Of a DNA stretch of 64,000 nucleotides, positions 28,215-37,055 are shown piece by piece (position 1 is the stretch's first letter; every line of letters begins with the position of its first letter). The position numbers were made by a program, and so were the translations under genes. The notes under the pieces are model-generated. The model was not told where the DNA came from. It was given only the letters and a program-made list of their open reading frames with translations, and made no database searches. The stretch is from Treponema denticola (lineage in GTDB: Bacteria > Spirochaetota > Spirochaetia > Treponematales > Treponemataceae), in assembly GCF_024181405.1 (NCBI RefSeq), contig NZ_CP051302.1, positions 1,488,001-1,552,000 of the forward strand. The letters run 5' to 3'.

Positions 28215-29510
28215 TTAAAAAACGGTTTGCTCTGAAATAGGTGTTTCAAGAGCTTTTAATGCTTTTTCAACAAGTGATCGGCGGAGTTTTTTCTCATCTG
28301 CGTCGTTCATTTTAGGATCACCGAGCGGGTGAGGAATAGCTACGGCCGGCACAATTCTGTTAGCACCAACAGTCTTTGAGATAGGAACAACAGTTGCAAT
28401 ATGTACTACCGGGAGGAATCTCTCGATTTCTTTAACCATCGTTGCACCGCAACGAGTACATGTGCCTCACGTGGAGGTAAGAATTACAGCCTGCACTCCA
28501 TCGTTCACAAGTTTTTGAACAATTTCTTCGGCAAATTTCTTTGCACGCTTTACAGCGGTACCGTTTCCTACCGTTGTATAGTACTTGTCATGAAGCTTTC
28601 CGATCTTTCCCTCTTTTTCCATGTCGCGCAAAACGTCTACCGGAAGAACTCGGTTGGGGTTTGCGTTACAATAGGTCGGGTCATATCCGCCGTGAGCTGT
28701 TTCGCTGTCTTTTGATGAAAGAGCGGCCATACCTGCGATTGAATATTCGCCGTAGTGTGAAGCGTTTGAAGCTTCAATGTGGTCGGGGTTACCCTTGGGC
28801 ACAACACCGCCTGAGGTTACCAATGCAATCTTTGCCTTGGTGATATCCTTAACGGGAGGCTGAGGAGGGACTCTGTCGAATACGGGCATCGGATATTCGG
28901 TTACGAATTCTTCACCCTTAATCTTCTTGATGAGCATGTCAACAGCTCTCTTTGCACCTCTTTCTTCTGCAAAATAGTTTTGGCGTACGCCTCTGGGTAA
29001 GAGACCTTCTTTTTCGGGGCAGCAAATTTTTTCGCCCTTTAAAAGTTTTTTAGCCAAAGCTCCGATAGCAGGAACAGCTTCTCTCATGCTTACAGCAGAG
29101 TTGCCTGTTTTGATTGTGTACATAAAGGCTTTGAATACATCATAACCGGGGTTTTCTTCATAGAGACCAGAAATAGCGGGGATTCCAAGCTCAAAGGCAA
29201 CCTTTGCTGCGTTACCGCAAGCCATACCGTATCGTCCGGCGTTAAATCCGGGACCGGCAATAAGAAGGTCTGCTTTTGTATCTGTAAGAACTTTTTTGAC
29301 GAATGCAATAGCTTCTTCTTCGTGCTCGTTAAAAAAGTTATCACCGCAGATAATGGTCTTGACGATCTTTCCTGCATCTCCTAAGGCACCTTGAATTCCG
29401 GTACCGGGACCTGCTGTTCCGTCAATAACCTCCGGTTTGTAGTCAGCCATGTCTTCTCCGCCCTTTCCGGCAAAGAACTGATTGATATAATGAACAATTA
29501 CTTTACTCAT
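28215..29510 (-). CDS. grdB: Glycine/betaine reductase component B, selenoprotein subunit
   Basis: The reading frame is interrupted by one TGA at 28467-28469, codon 348, in the context LTST-U-GTCTRCGATMV. This matches the selenocysteine site of GrdB, where U-x-x-C follows a conserved Thr-Ser-Thr. Reading through gives a 431-residue protein of normal length. A hairpin suited to recoding starts 13 bases after the TGA. GrdB with GrdE forms the substrate-specific protein B of the Stickland reductase that turns glycine (or betaine/sarcosine) and a thioredoxin-type reductant into acetyl phosphate via GrdA and GrdC/D, which are not in this window. Start has AAGGAG seven bases upstream and lies 11 bases after grdE. 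Confidence 0.95.
28441..28469 (-). promoter_or_regulatory. Selenocysteine TGA and bacterial SECIS-like hairpin
   Basis: After the TGA come 13 bases and then GTTGC-GGT-GCAAC, a perfect five-pair stem with GGU in the loop at about 19-21 bases from the codon. Bacterial SECIS elements recognised by SelB have a GU in the apical loop at about this distance. A weaker lower pairing GCAC/GTGC is also possible. Confidence 0.75.
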
Positions 29511-29521
29511 AGCTTAACTCC

Positions 29522-30811
29522 TTATAGTCCTCTTGCGCTAAGATTCCAGAATCCGAGCTCGTTTGTAGCACCGGTAATAACCTGAATTTCAGCTTCGATT
29601 GTTCCGTCGGCATGTAAACTTCCGTCCCAAGCACCTGCAATAACATTTGCCTGTTTTACATCTCCGATGATGGTCTTCATCGGGGGAAGTTTTACAACAG
29701 CGTTTGCGTTTCCGTTAGAAACTACAGCATTTCCTAAGGGGTTCGAGTCAGCAAGAGACTGACTTGCACCGTCTTGACCGGCATATTCGTCGGTTACGAG
29801 AACGGTCTTGATACCCATTTCTTCGATCTTGCGGCAGTTCATGATCAAGTCAGCATCGGGGTTTCCGAAACCTTCTTCAGAAACGATAACTGCATCGCAG
29901 CCGAGCATCTGAGCCAACTTTGCTGAAAGGTTGGAAGATCTTTCCTTGTCTGCAAGAGTAACGTTTTCGTTTGTAACAATTACACCCATGAAGTTGATGT
30001 CTTTTCCGTGTCTCTTATAGAGTTCATGGATAATGGGGCTGTTCTGGTGAACATAGGTCGGGTTTTTATCGCATGCAGAAACGCAGTTACCGCTTACGAT
30101 TGCACCGTCCATAACTTCTGTGGGGTACATCATGGTGGGAAGAATCTGCTTTACGTCGACACCATAGTAGTAGGTATCATGTAAAAGTCCCTGACTCTGG
30201 AGCATGTAAACATAACCTACCTTGGGAAGGTTGGGATATTGTTTAGCCTGCTCTACGAAGGGAAGTGTTTCGTAGGTTTCTACAGAAGCGGGTTTTACGT
30301 TTTTAGCAGCTTCTCCGAGGTATCGGGCTGTTTTTAAGCCCATAAGGCGTAAGGCCTTCTCTTTAATAGCACGGGTAACATCGTCTTGGATTTTGCAATC
30401 AACAACGAGGTTTACGGTTTTTGAGAAGGGTGTATATTCAGCACCCGGACCGCTCATGTCGATGATACCTTCCTGGAAACCAACAACGGTTCCGGTTGTA
30501 ACTACAGCAGCACCCTTCAATACGTGGGTTTTACCTGCTCCAACAACAGCCTCTTCACCGGTAAAGAAACCGGGGAAGCAAACGCCGCTGCCTTCTACCT
30601 TGCATCGGGGTTCAAGAACATCTTTTACAGGGATAATTCGGGTATTGTCGCCGGGCTTTGCAATGTGCAATTCAACGCCGGTTACAAGCGGATCTTCCTT
30701 GATAAGAGCCTCAAGTTCAGCTTTGTTTACTTCAAGGCATGTTCCGTTAACGGCAGTTTTGTTTCCAAATTTCATGTCGTTAATGGGTATAATACCTAAT
30801 TCAAGTTTCAC
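29522..30811 (-). CDS. grdE: Glycine/betaine reductase component B proprotein (alpha/beta subunits)
   Basis: The 429-residue proprotein begins VKLELGIIPINDM at a GTG. AGGAGG lies six bases upstream, and a longer TTG-started frame is ruled out because it would overlap the -35 box. GrdE proproteins are cleaved at a cysteine that becomes a pyruvoyl group; C243 in SGNCVSACDKNP lies where that cysteine is expected (C247 is the neighbour). The pyruvoyl binds the amino group of the substrate. It precedes grdB by 11 bases in the same transcript. Whether glycine or betaine/sarcosine is the substrate cannot be told from sequence alone. Confidence 0.93.
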   Translation of the reverse strand: MKLELGIIPINDMKFGNKTAVNGTCLEVNKAELEALIKEDPLVTGVELHIAKPGDNTRIIPVKDVLEPRCKVEGSGVCFPGFFTGEEAVVGAGKTHVLKGAAVVTTGTVVGFQEGIIDMSGPGAEYTPFSKTVNLVVDCKIQDDVTRAIKEKALRLMGLKTARYLGEAAKNVKPASVETYETLPFVEQAKQYPNLPKVGYVYMLQSQGLLHDTYYYGVDVKQILPTMMYPTEVMDGAIVSGNCVSACDKNPTYVHQNSPIIHELYKRHGKDINFMGVIVTNENVTLADKERSSNLSAKLAQMLGCDAVIVSEEGFGNPDADLIMNCRKIEEMGIKTVLVTDEYAGQDGASQSLADSNPLGNAVVSNGNANAVVKLPPMKTIIGDVKQANVIAGAWDGSLHADGTIEAEIQVITGATNELGFWNLSARGL

Positions 30812-30860
30812 TTTTGACCTCCTATTATTTTTAGTCAATAGATTGATTACTTTGGTTACT

Positions 30861-30889
30861 ATTATAGCAGGAATTAAGTATATAGTCAA
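30861..30889 (-). promoter_or_regulatory. Strong promoter of grdE-grdB
   Basis: Minus-strand TTGACT, a 17-base spacer and TATAAT. The predicted leader is about 40 bases with AGGAGG. The leader is too short for a glycine riboswitch. Confidence 0.75.
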
Positions 30890-30929
30890 TTCTAAAATTT
30901 GAATTTATGAATATAAAATGAGTAAAATT

Positions 30930-31547
30930 TTATCGTTTCGAGTATTTGCAGCCGCAGTAATCCTGTCTGTAAAGACCGTATTTTTTGCTTAAATTTATAG
31001 AATCAAGATAGCCGTTCCTTTTTTTAAAATCGCTCGGCAGCCATTTGCAGCCTTCACTTTCAAGAGAAAGGCCGATAGTATTAAGTTTTTCCGCATTTTT
31101 TAGGGGACTTACCGAAAGAGTTGAAGTAAAAAAGTCAAAACCGTCCTTTTTAGCTCTTTCGGCAGTTTTTTTTAGCCGCAAAAGGTAACAGCGCATACAG
31201 CGCTCCCCTCCTTCGGGACAATCTTCCAAACCTTGAGAAATCTCAGAGAATTCTTGCGGATCATAGACCTCTTTGATTATTTCTATCTTGTGAGATGAGA
31301 TGTTCTCTTCATTATATATGGAAATAAGATGTTTTTGTTCCTCGGCCCTTTTTGAGTACTCCTCATCCGTGTCTATATTGGGATTATAATAGAAAACAGT
31401 AAGCTTAAAAAAAGGAGCAAGCTTTAAGATAACGGAAGAGCTGCAAGGCGCACAGCAGGAATGGAGCAATAAGGTCTTATCATTTGAACCTAAATTTTTT
31501 ATCGTCTCCTGCATCAGTCTGTCATAGTTTATTTTTTGAGGCATCAT
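30930..31547 (-). CDS. queH: Epoxyqueuosine reductase QueH
   Basis: The 205-residue protein has the cysteine set of QueH (former DUF208): LLHSCCAPCSS, ERCMRCYLLRL and DYCGCKYS, plus YYNPNIDTDEEY and FTSTLSVSPLKN. QueH performs the last step of queuosine tRNA modification with an iron-sulfur cluster. The ATG overlaps the TGA of the upstream DHH gene by four bases. Confidence 0.93.
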   Translation of the reverse strand: MMPQKINYDRLMQETIKNLGSNDKTLLLHSCCAPCSSSVILKLAPFFKLTVFYYNPNIDTDEEYSKRAEEQKHLISIYNEENISSHKIEIIKEVYDPQEFSEISQGLEDCPEGGERCMRCYLLRLKKTAERAKKDGFDFFTSTLSVSPLKNAEKLNTIGLSLESEGCKWLPSDFKKRNGYLDSINLSKKYGLYRQDYCGCKYSKR

Positions 31548-32728
31548 TTCGGAATAAGGGTTTTAACTTTTTTGGAAATTTTTTCTACATAGGCCGGAAG
31601 ATCCTTGATTTCCGTTCTGGGGAACCTAAAGCCTATGGCCCCCGGATGACCGCCTCCGTCTGCAATACTAAATTCACTTAAAATAGGTCTTACATCAATC
31701 CCCTTTACATCTCCGGAAGCCCTTATTCTAAGCTGAATTTTATCGGAGATTTCCACAGGATCAAAATATGCCGAGATACCCACTCCATGAACTTTTTCGG
31801 CTATATTGTCTGTAGCACGCTTTATGACTCCCAAAAACTGATTATAATCAATCCCCGAACTTAAAGCATCGGACTGTTTTTCATCTAAGATTATAATACC
31901 GACACGTCCATCATAAGACGCATTTTTCATTACCGATTCATAAATTCTTGCATCTTCATCTGAAAGTTTTTCCATTACATCCACAATTTCGTTTACGGAA
32001 CTTATGTTTTGAGAACCTTCGTTAAATTTTTCATGAAGAATAGAATTAAACTTTTTTGAAAAATAATTATAAAAAGCCTTATCACGCTGCTTAAAAAGAT
32101 AGTTTCCCATCTTTGCATCTCCAATCATGCCTGTGAGCATAGCAAGAACTATGTTGCGTGAATATAACTCATGTATACCGTATTTTTTAAGAATCTCAGG
32201 GCGTTTTTCAAGTTTTAAGCACATTTGCCCTATTATCTCGCAGGTACTTGACGCCCTCAAGGTAAGTCTATAATCCTCATCTCCCGAATAATCTGCATCT
32301 GCGGCAAAGTGATGATCTATCTCAACCTTAGGAAGCGTTTTATCCTTTAAAAAAACTTCAATAGCATCATTTGAGGCTATCATATCAGGCTTGGGTGTAT
32401 CCAAAATAACTAAAACATCGGGATTTATGACCTCAGTCACATCATTAACAAACAAAGAGATAAAATTGTATCTGCAAATATCCGCAAAAAAAGAAAGATT
32501 ATCCGGAACATTATCTTCTAAAAAAATATTTACGGTTTTCCCGAATTTACGCAACAATAAGCCGAAAGCAACAACCGAGGATATGCAATCCTCATCGGCG
32601 TGCTTATGCCCTAAAAGCAAAAATGATGATTTTTCATATATAAGTTCAAAAATCCTTTCCATTACCGCATTTTTTCTGCCGATACTGATAGGTTTTATTT
32701 TTTTTGTTTCAGAATTACTAGAGCTCAT
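31544..32728 (-). CDS. DHH-family phosphoesterase (NrnA-like)
   Basis: The protein (394 residues from the ATG at 32728) has GHKHADEDCISSVVAFGLLL (a variant of the DHH motif I, HADED in place of DADG), VLVILDTPKPD, EIDHHFAAD (motif III DHH) and a C-terminal DHHA1-like GGGHPGAIGFRF. Such enzymes cut short oligonucleotides, pAp or cyclic dinucleotide products; the exact substrate is unknown. The GTG six codons upstream overlaps the promoter, so the ATG is preferred. No Shine-Dalgarno precedes it. It is coupled to queH. Confidence 0.85.
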   Translation of the reverse strand: MSSSNSETKKIKPISIGRKNAVMERIFELIYEKSSFLLLGHKHADEDCISSVVAFGLLLRKFGKTVNIFLEDNVPDNLSFFADICRYNFISLFVNDVTEVINPDVLVILDTPKPDMIASNDAIEVFLKDKTLPKVEIDHHFAADADYSGDEDYRLTLRASSTCEIIGQMCLKLEKRPEILKKYGIHELYSRNIVLAMLTGMIGDAKMGNYLFKQRDKAFYNYFSKKFNSILHEKFNEGSQNISSVNEIVDVMEKLSDEDARIYESVMKNASYDGRVGIIILDEKQSDALSSGIDYNQFLGVIKRATDNIAEKVHGVGISAYFDPVEISDKIQLRIRASGDVKGIDVRPILSEFSIADGGGHPGAIGFRFPRTEIKDLPAYVEKISKKVKTLIPK

Positions 32729-32736
32729 CGCATTAT

Positions 32737-32764
32737 AGTATAGCACATTACGTCAAAATATCAA
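32737..32764 (-). promoter_or_regulatory. Promoter of DHH-queH, eight bases from ATG
   Basis: Minus-strand TTGATA, 16 bases, TATACT; a second TATAAT-like box overlaps three bases further on. The start codon follows within eight bases and has no ribosome-binding site. Confidence 0.45.
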
Positions 32765-32890
32765 GTTTCTTTTTTCTTTTTTTACAAATATATCAAATTT
32801 TTCATCAAAATTCTTACCTTTATCAAAGAATATTATTAAAAAAATAAGAATTTGCTTGTAAAATACGGATTTTTACAGTACTTTATATGT

Positions 32891-33196
32891 ATGGAACTAA
32901 AAAAGCAAGCCCAAAAGGGGACTATTATATCTGAAAAATTTATAGAACCGGAAAATTATAGGGTCATTCTTCTTAACGATGACTTTACCCCAATGGATTT
33001 TGTTGTGGCCGTCCTTATTTCCATATTTAATAAGTCGCAGGAAGAGGCCGAAACTTTGATGTTTAAGGTTCATAAAACGGGACAAGCCTCTGTCGGTATC
33101 TATGTATATGACATAGCAACAACAAAATGCTTTCAAGTATTAACGGCAGCAAAAAATAATAATTTTCCGCTGCAATGCAAGGTTGAAAAAGTATGA
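32891..33196 (+). CDS. clpS: ATP-dependent Clp protease adaptor ClpS
   Basis: The 101-residue adaptor carries YRVILLNDDFTPMDFVV, VHKTGQASVGIYVYDIA and the downstream KCFQVLTAA, the N-degron binding core of ClpS. It delivers proteins with Leu, Phe, Trp or Tyr at the N-terminus to ClpAP. The ATG at 32891 (MELKKQAQKG) is chosen; a longer frame would begin in the promoter region. The stop overlaps the clpA start (ATGA). Confidence 0.94.
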   Translation: MELKKQAQKGTIISEKFIEPENYRVILLNDDFTPMDFVVAVLISIFNKSQEEAETLMFKVHKTGQASVGIYVYDIATTKCFQVLTAAKNNNFPLQCKVEKV

Positions 33197-35550
33197 ATTT
33201 TACGGTAAGTCTAACTGTCAGACGCATTTTTCAAGATGCTGTTGAAGACGCTAAAAAAAGAAATCATGAATTTGTTACTCCGGAGCACCTCCTGTGGGCT
33301 ATTATGTTCAATCCCAAGGCCTTGGAGCTTTTTACCCTTTCAGGTTCGGATTTGGGTTACATCCACGATAACCTAAACACCTACCTTGAAAACAAGGTTC
33401 CGGTAAGGACAAAAGACAATCAGGCAGAACCTATTCAAACAGTAGGCCTGCAAAATGTTTTTGAAAGGGCAATTTTAAACTGCAACGCTGCCGAAAAGCC
33501 CGTTATCGGGATTAACGACATAATAGTAAGCCTTATGGATGAGGAAAAAAATCATTGTTCTTTTTTTATGAAGCAAAGCGGAATAGACCGCCTAAGGCTC
33601 CTCCAGCTGGTAAGCAGCCCCGACTTCTATGATGACGGCAAAAACCGAAGTGCCTATGAAGAAGCCGAAGATGTTCGGGAAGCTCAGGGCTTAAAAGAAG
33701 ACTCTGCCGCCCATACTGCCGAAGAAAAAAACACGGACAAAAGCAAGGCACAAAAAACTTATCTTGAAAGGTTTACGGTAAATTTAACCGAAAAAGCCCG
33801 CAAGGGCCGGCTTTCTCCCATCATCGGAAGGGAAGAAGAAATAGAAAGAACTATTCAGATTTTATGCCGCAAGCAAAAAAACAATCCCATTCATGTTGGA
33901 GGAGCCGGAGTCGGAAAAACGGCTATCACCGAGGGGCTTGCCCAAAGAATTACGGCAAATAAGGTTCCCGGCTTTTTAAAAAACGCAAATATATACAGCT
34001 TAAGCCTATCGGACCTGCTGGCCGGAGCAAAATTTAGAGGCGACTTTGAAGAGAGGCTTAAACGGATTGTATCCGAAATTTCACGAGAAAAAAATGCTAT
34101 TCTTTTTATAGATGAAATCCACACCATTGTAAATGCAAACTCGGGCGGAGGCGGAATTGAAGCACCTGATCTTTTAAAACCGATTTTGGCGAACGGAAAG
34201 GTTCGCTGTATCGGAGCTACAACCTTTGAAGAATACAATAAGCATTTTACAAAGGACGCAGCCCTTGCAAGGCGTTTCCAAAAAATAGATATTGAAGAGC
34301 CGAATGAAGAAGAAGCCGTTAAAATATTAAAAGGCCTTCGCGAAAGTTACGAGAATTTTCATAAGGTGCATTACAGTGATGAGGTTTTGGAGTCGGCAGT
34401 CCATCTTTCGGCCATTCATATCAGGGACAGGTTTTTGCCCGACAAGGCCATAGACCTTATAGACGAGGCCGGTGCCCTGATTAAGATAAGAGCCGATAAA
34501 GAAAAGAACGAAAATGAAGCTGATAAAAAAGACCTTGAAGAAACAGCCTTGCCGGAGGTAAGTCTTTCCGACATAGATAAGATAGTTGCAAAAACAGCCA
34601 AGATTCCGGAACAAAGGGTTTCGGTAAACGAAACGGAAAAACTGCGGCACTTTGAAGAAATCCTTTCAAAAAAAATCTTCGGGCAAGATACCGCCATCGA
34701 GGGCGTTACCAAGGCTGTAAAACGCTCCCGAGCCGGCTTCCGCTCCAAGGATAAGCCGGTTGCAAACTTTTTGTTTGTCGGCCCCACGGGCGTAGGCAAA
34801 ACCGAACTTGCTAAGACCCTTGCAGAAGAGCTGGGTATCCCCCTCCTCCGCTTCGATATGAGCGAATATCAGGAAAAGCACACGGTAAGCCGCCTCATAG
34901 GCTCACCCCCCGGTTATGTAGGTTTTGAAGAAGGCGGGCTTTTAACCTCTGCCGTGCAAAAAAGCCCTAATGCGGTTCTTCTATTGGACGAGATAGAAAA
35001 GGCTCATGCCGACATCTATAATATTCTTTTACAGATTATGGACTATGCTACCCTTACCGATAATCAGGGCAGAAAGGCGGCCTTTAACAATATAATTCTT
35101 ATTATGACAAGCAATGCAGGCTCTTCCAATATAGGAAAGCCCTTAATCGGTTTCGGAGGAGAGCGTATTTCGGAATCGGCTGTCGATGAGGCTGTCGAAA
35201 AAACTTTTACTCCGGAATTCAGAAACAGGCTTGATGCAATCATAAAATTCGGCCCCCTTACGATGCAGGTTATGAGCCTTATCATCAAAAAGGAAGTAGA
35301 AAAAATACGCTCCCAGCTTGCCGAAAAAGAAATTTCCCTTGAGCTTGACGAAGACGTTATTCCTCTTTTAGCCGAAAAAGGATATTCGGAAGAATTTGGA
35401 GCCCGCAATGCGGCCCGCCTTGTCGAAGACGAATTTGTAACCCCCTTAACGGATATGATTCTTTTTGGGGAAACAAAAAAAGGAAGCTCCGTAAAATGCC
35501 GAATCGGGGACAAACTTAAAAAGCCCTATTTGGTGTTAAACATAAAATAA
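33193..35550 (+). CDS. clpA: ATP-dependent Clp protease ATPase subunit ClpA
   Basis: The 785-residue AAA+ unfoldase has an N-terminal repeat domain, a first ATPase module (GGAGVGKTAITEGLA with LFIDEIHTIV) and a second (GPTGVGKTELAKTLA with LLLDEIEKAH). It lacks the long middle coiled-coil of ClpB and has an IGFGGE loop in the ClpP-binding region where ClpA/ClpX usually have IGL-type residues. The first Walker A begins GGAG instead of the usual GEPG; this is a small variation. It works with ClpS and with Aat encoded downstream. ClpP is not in the window. Confidence 0.95.
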   Translation: MNFTVSLTVRRIFQDAVEDAKKRNHEFVTPEHLLWAIMFNPKALELFTLSGSDLGYIHDNLNTYLENKVPVRTKDNQAEPIQTVGLQNVFERAILNCNAAEKPVIGINDIIVSLMDEEKNHCSFFMKQSGIDRLRLLQLVSSPDFYDDGKNRSAYEEAEDVREAQGLKEDSAAHTAEEKNTDKSKAQKTYLERFTVNLTEKARKGRLSPIIGREEEIERTIQILCRKQKNNPIHVGGAGVGKTAITEGLAQRITANKVPGFLKNANIYSLSLSDLLAGAKFRGDFEERLKRIVSEISREKNAILFIDEIHTIVNANSGGGGIEAPDLLKPILANGKVRCIGATTFEEYNKHFTKDAALARRFQKIDIEEPNEEEAVKILKGLRESYENFHKVHYSDEVLESAVHLSAIHIRDRFLPDKAIDLIDEAGALIKIRADKEKNENEADKKDLEETALPEVSLSDIDKIVAKTAKIPEQRVSVNETEKLRHFEEILSKKIFGQDTAIEGVTKAVKRSRAGFRSKDKPVANFLFVGPTGVGKTELAKTLAEELGIPLLRFDMSEYQEKHTVSRLIGSPPGYVGFEEGGLLTSAVQKSPNAVLLLDEIEKAHADIYNILLQIMDYATLTDNQGRKAAFNNIILIMTSNAGSSNIGKPLIGFGGERISESAVDEAVEKTFTPEFRNRLDAIIKFGPLTMQVMSLIIKKEVEKIRSQLAEKEISLELDEDVIPLLAEKGYSEEFGARNAARLVEDEFVTPLTDMILFGETKKGSSVKCRIGDKLKKPYLVLNIK

Positions 35551-35577
35551 AAAGGTGCGGCTTTTTAGTAAAAACAA

Positions 35578-36318
35578 ATGCAGACCGATTTTTCTTCATT
35601 ATCGCTTTTAAGTTCTACGGAAAAAAAGATACTCTTAAAAAGAAGTCAAAAGGATTTTCCTTGGCTTGAGAGCGAAGATTTTTTTGATTTTAATAAGGCC
35701 TTGGGAGAAGAAGATTATATTCAAAAATCCCAAGATGATGAGGTCATATCGGGAGGAAACCTTTCGCCGGGCATGATTCTTTCGGCCTATAAACATTCTT
35801 TTTTTCCTTGGTTTTCCGAAGAAGACCCGATAATCTGGTTTTCTCCATCTCTGCGGTTTGTAATCGACAAGGCTTCTTTTCATATTCCGTCCCGCCTAAA
35901 AAGAGAAATAAAAAAAATGGATTTTAGGATAAGTCAAAATGAAGCCTTTGATCAGGTTATAGAAAACTGTGCCCTAATCAAACGAGAGGGGCAAAAAGGA
36001 ACTTGGATCACGGATGACATGCTTCAAGCTTATAGGCTTCTTCATAAGCTGGGCTTTGCTCACTCTGTCGAAGCATGGAAAGGCGGCGAATTGGCCGGAG
36101 GCTTTTACGGCCTTTATATAAACGAGGTCTTTATAGGCGAATCCATGTTCAGCGAGATAAGCGGAGCCTCCAAAACAGCCTTTGCCCTCTTTGCCCAAGA
36201 CTTCTTTGAAAACAAGAAGGGCATTTTAATAGATGCCCAAATCCCTTCCGAAAACATAAAACGCTTCGGCGGCTTTAAGATGCTGAGAAGCAGGTATCTG
36301 GGGATTTTGAATTTCTGA
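35578..36318 (+). CDS. aat: Leucyl/phenylalanyl-tRNA-protein transferase
   Basis: The 246-residue enzyme has SPGMILSAYKHSFFPWF, IIWFSPSLRFV, KREGQKGTWITDDMLQAY, GFAHSVEAWKGGELAGGFYG, GESMF and DAQIPSENIKRFGG, the standard Aat blocks. It attaches Leu or Phe to N-terminal Lys or Arg, creating degrons read by ClpS. It lies 27 bases after clpA, so the three genes form one N-degron unit. Compared with E. coli it has an extra N-terminal stretch of about 30 residues. Confidence 0.94.
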   Translation: MQTDFSSLSLLSSTEKKILLKRSQKDFPWLESEDFFDFNKALGEEDYIQKSQDDEVISGGNLSPGMILSAYKHSFFPWFSEEDPIIWFSPSLRFVIDKASFHIPSRLKREIKKMDFRISQNEAFDQVIENCALIKREGQKGTWITDDMLQAYRLLHKLGFAHSVEAWKGGELAGGFYGLYINEVFIGESMFSEISGASKTAFALFAQDFFENKKGILIDAQIPSENIKRFGGFKMLRSRYLGILNF

Positions 36319-36334
36319 TTTTTATATAACAAGA

Positions 36335-36379
36335 ATACTTGCAAGTATACTTGACGGATAAATAAAAAAGCTTTATACT
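36335..36379 (+). promoter_or_regulatory. Operator and promoter of the toxin-antitoxin pair
   Basis: A perfect 14-base palindrome ATACTTGCAAGTAT (36335-36348) is followed at once by another ATACTTG half-site (36347-36353) that runs into the -35 box TTGACG (36351-36356). A 17-base spacer and TATACT (36374-36379) complete the promoter. The layout fits autorepression by the antitoxin. Confidence 0.75.
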
Positions 36380-36399
36380 CATTATAGGAGGATGGAGCG

Positions 36400-36630
36400 A
36401 TGCCGCAAATATCTTTATATGTAAAAGAAAGTCATTTTGAAAAAATTGAAAAAGCTGCCAAAAATGCAAACAAATCCATTTCAGGCTGGGTTCTGGAAAA
36501 AATTCTTCCTCAAATTGAACCTTCCTACTCCAAAGAATTTATAAATCTTTTCGGATCGGTAGATGATAAAACCTTTAAAAGACCGGAACAGCCGAAATGG
36601 GAAGATGACAGTCCTAGGGAGTTCCTATAA
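36400..36630 (+). CDS. Antitoxin, ribbon-helix-helix-like (VapB role)
   Basis: The 76-residue protein starts PQISLYVKESHFEKIEKAAK, a beta-strand then helix typical of ribbon-helix-helix DNA-binding proteins (ISLYV as the strand), and ends in a flexible, charged tail (PEQPKWEDDSPREFL) suited to cover the toxin active site. AGGAGG-like sequence lies 8-13 bases upstream. The TAA overlaps the toxin ATG. It probably binds the palindrome before its own promoter. Confidence 0.8.
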   Translation: MPQISLYVKESHFEKIEKAAKNANKSISGWVLEKILPQIEPSYSKEFINLFGSVDDKTFKRPEQPKWEDDSPREFL

Positions 36631-37031
36631 TGTATTATTTGGACACAAATATCTGTATTTATTTTATAAACGGAAAGTATCAATCCCTCAAAAATAAAAT
36701 TTTATCTATTCCGCCTTCTAAGATAAGACTTCCTTCAATTGTAAAGGCAGAGCTTTTATTGGGCGCATATAAGAGCAGCAAAAAGAAAGAAAACCTAAAA
36801 TGGCTTGAAGTATTTTTTAAAGAATTTGAAGTAGAGCCATTTTCGGATCAGACGGCATACACCTATGCAGATATCCGTTCAAAGCTGGAAAAAAGCGGAA
36901 CCCTTATCGGGCCTAATGACTTACTTATAGCATCAATAGTTCTATATAATAACGGAACCTTGGTAACGAATAATACAAAAGAATTTAAAAGGATAAAAAC
37001 TCTTAAACTCGAAAATTGGGTTGAAGAGTGA
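36630..37031 (+). CDS. vapC: PIN-domain toxin, VapC family
   Basis: The 133-residue protein has the PIN acidic residues D5 (YYLDTN), E41 (IVKAELLLGA) and D97 (GPNDLLIA), then VTNNTKEFKRI near the C-terminus. VapC toxins are Mg-dependent RNases that often cut tRNA. The start shares bases with the stop of the antitoxin (TAATG), so both are made together. All catalytic residues look intact, so it is likely active. Confidence 0.92.
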   Translation: MYYLDTNICIYFINGKYQSLKNKILSIPPSKIRLPSIVKAELLLGAYKSSKKKENLKWLEVFFKEFEVEPFSDQTAYTYADIRSKLEKSGTLIGPNDLLIASIVLYNNGTLVTNNTKEFKRIKTLKLENWVEE

Positions 37032-37055
37032 GTCCTCAAAGGTTAGAATGTTTGT

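Noticed and set aside
28215..28439. A separate 74-residue gene
   Set aside because: It is the 3' part of grdB after the selenocysteine TGA; no start site of its own.
30812..30860. Glycine riboswitch before grdE
   Set aside because: Leader of about 40 bases is too short.
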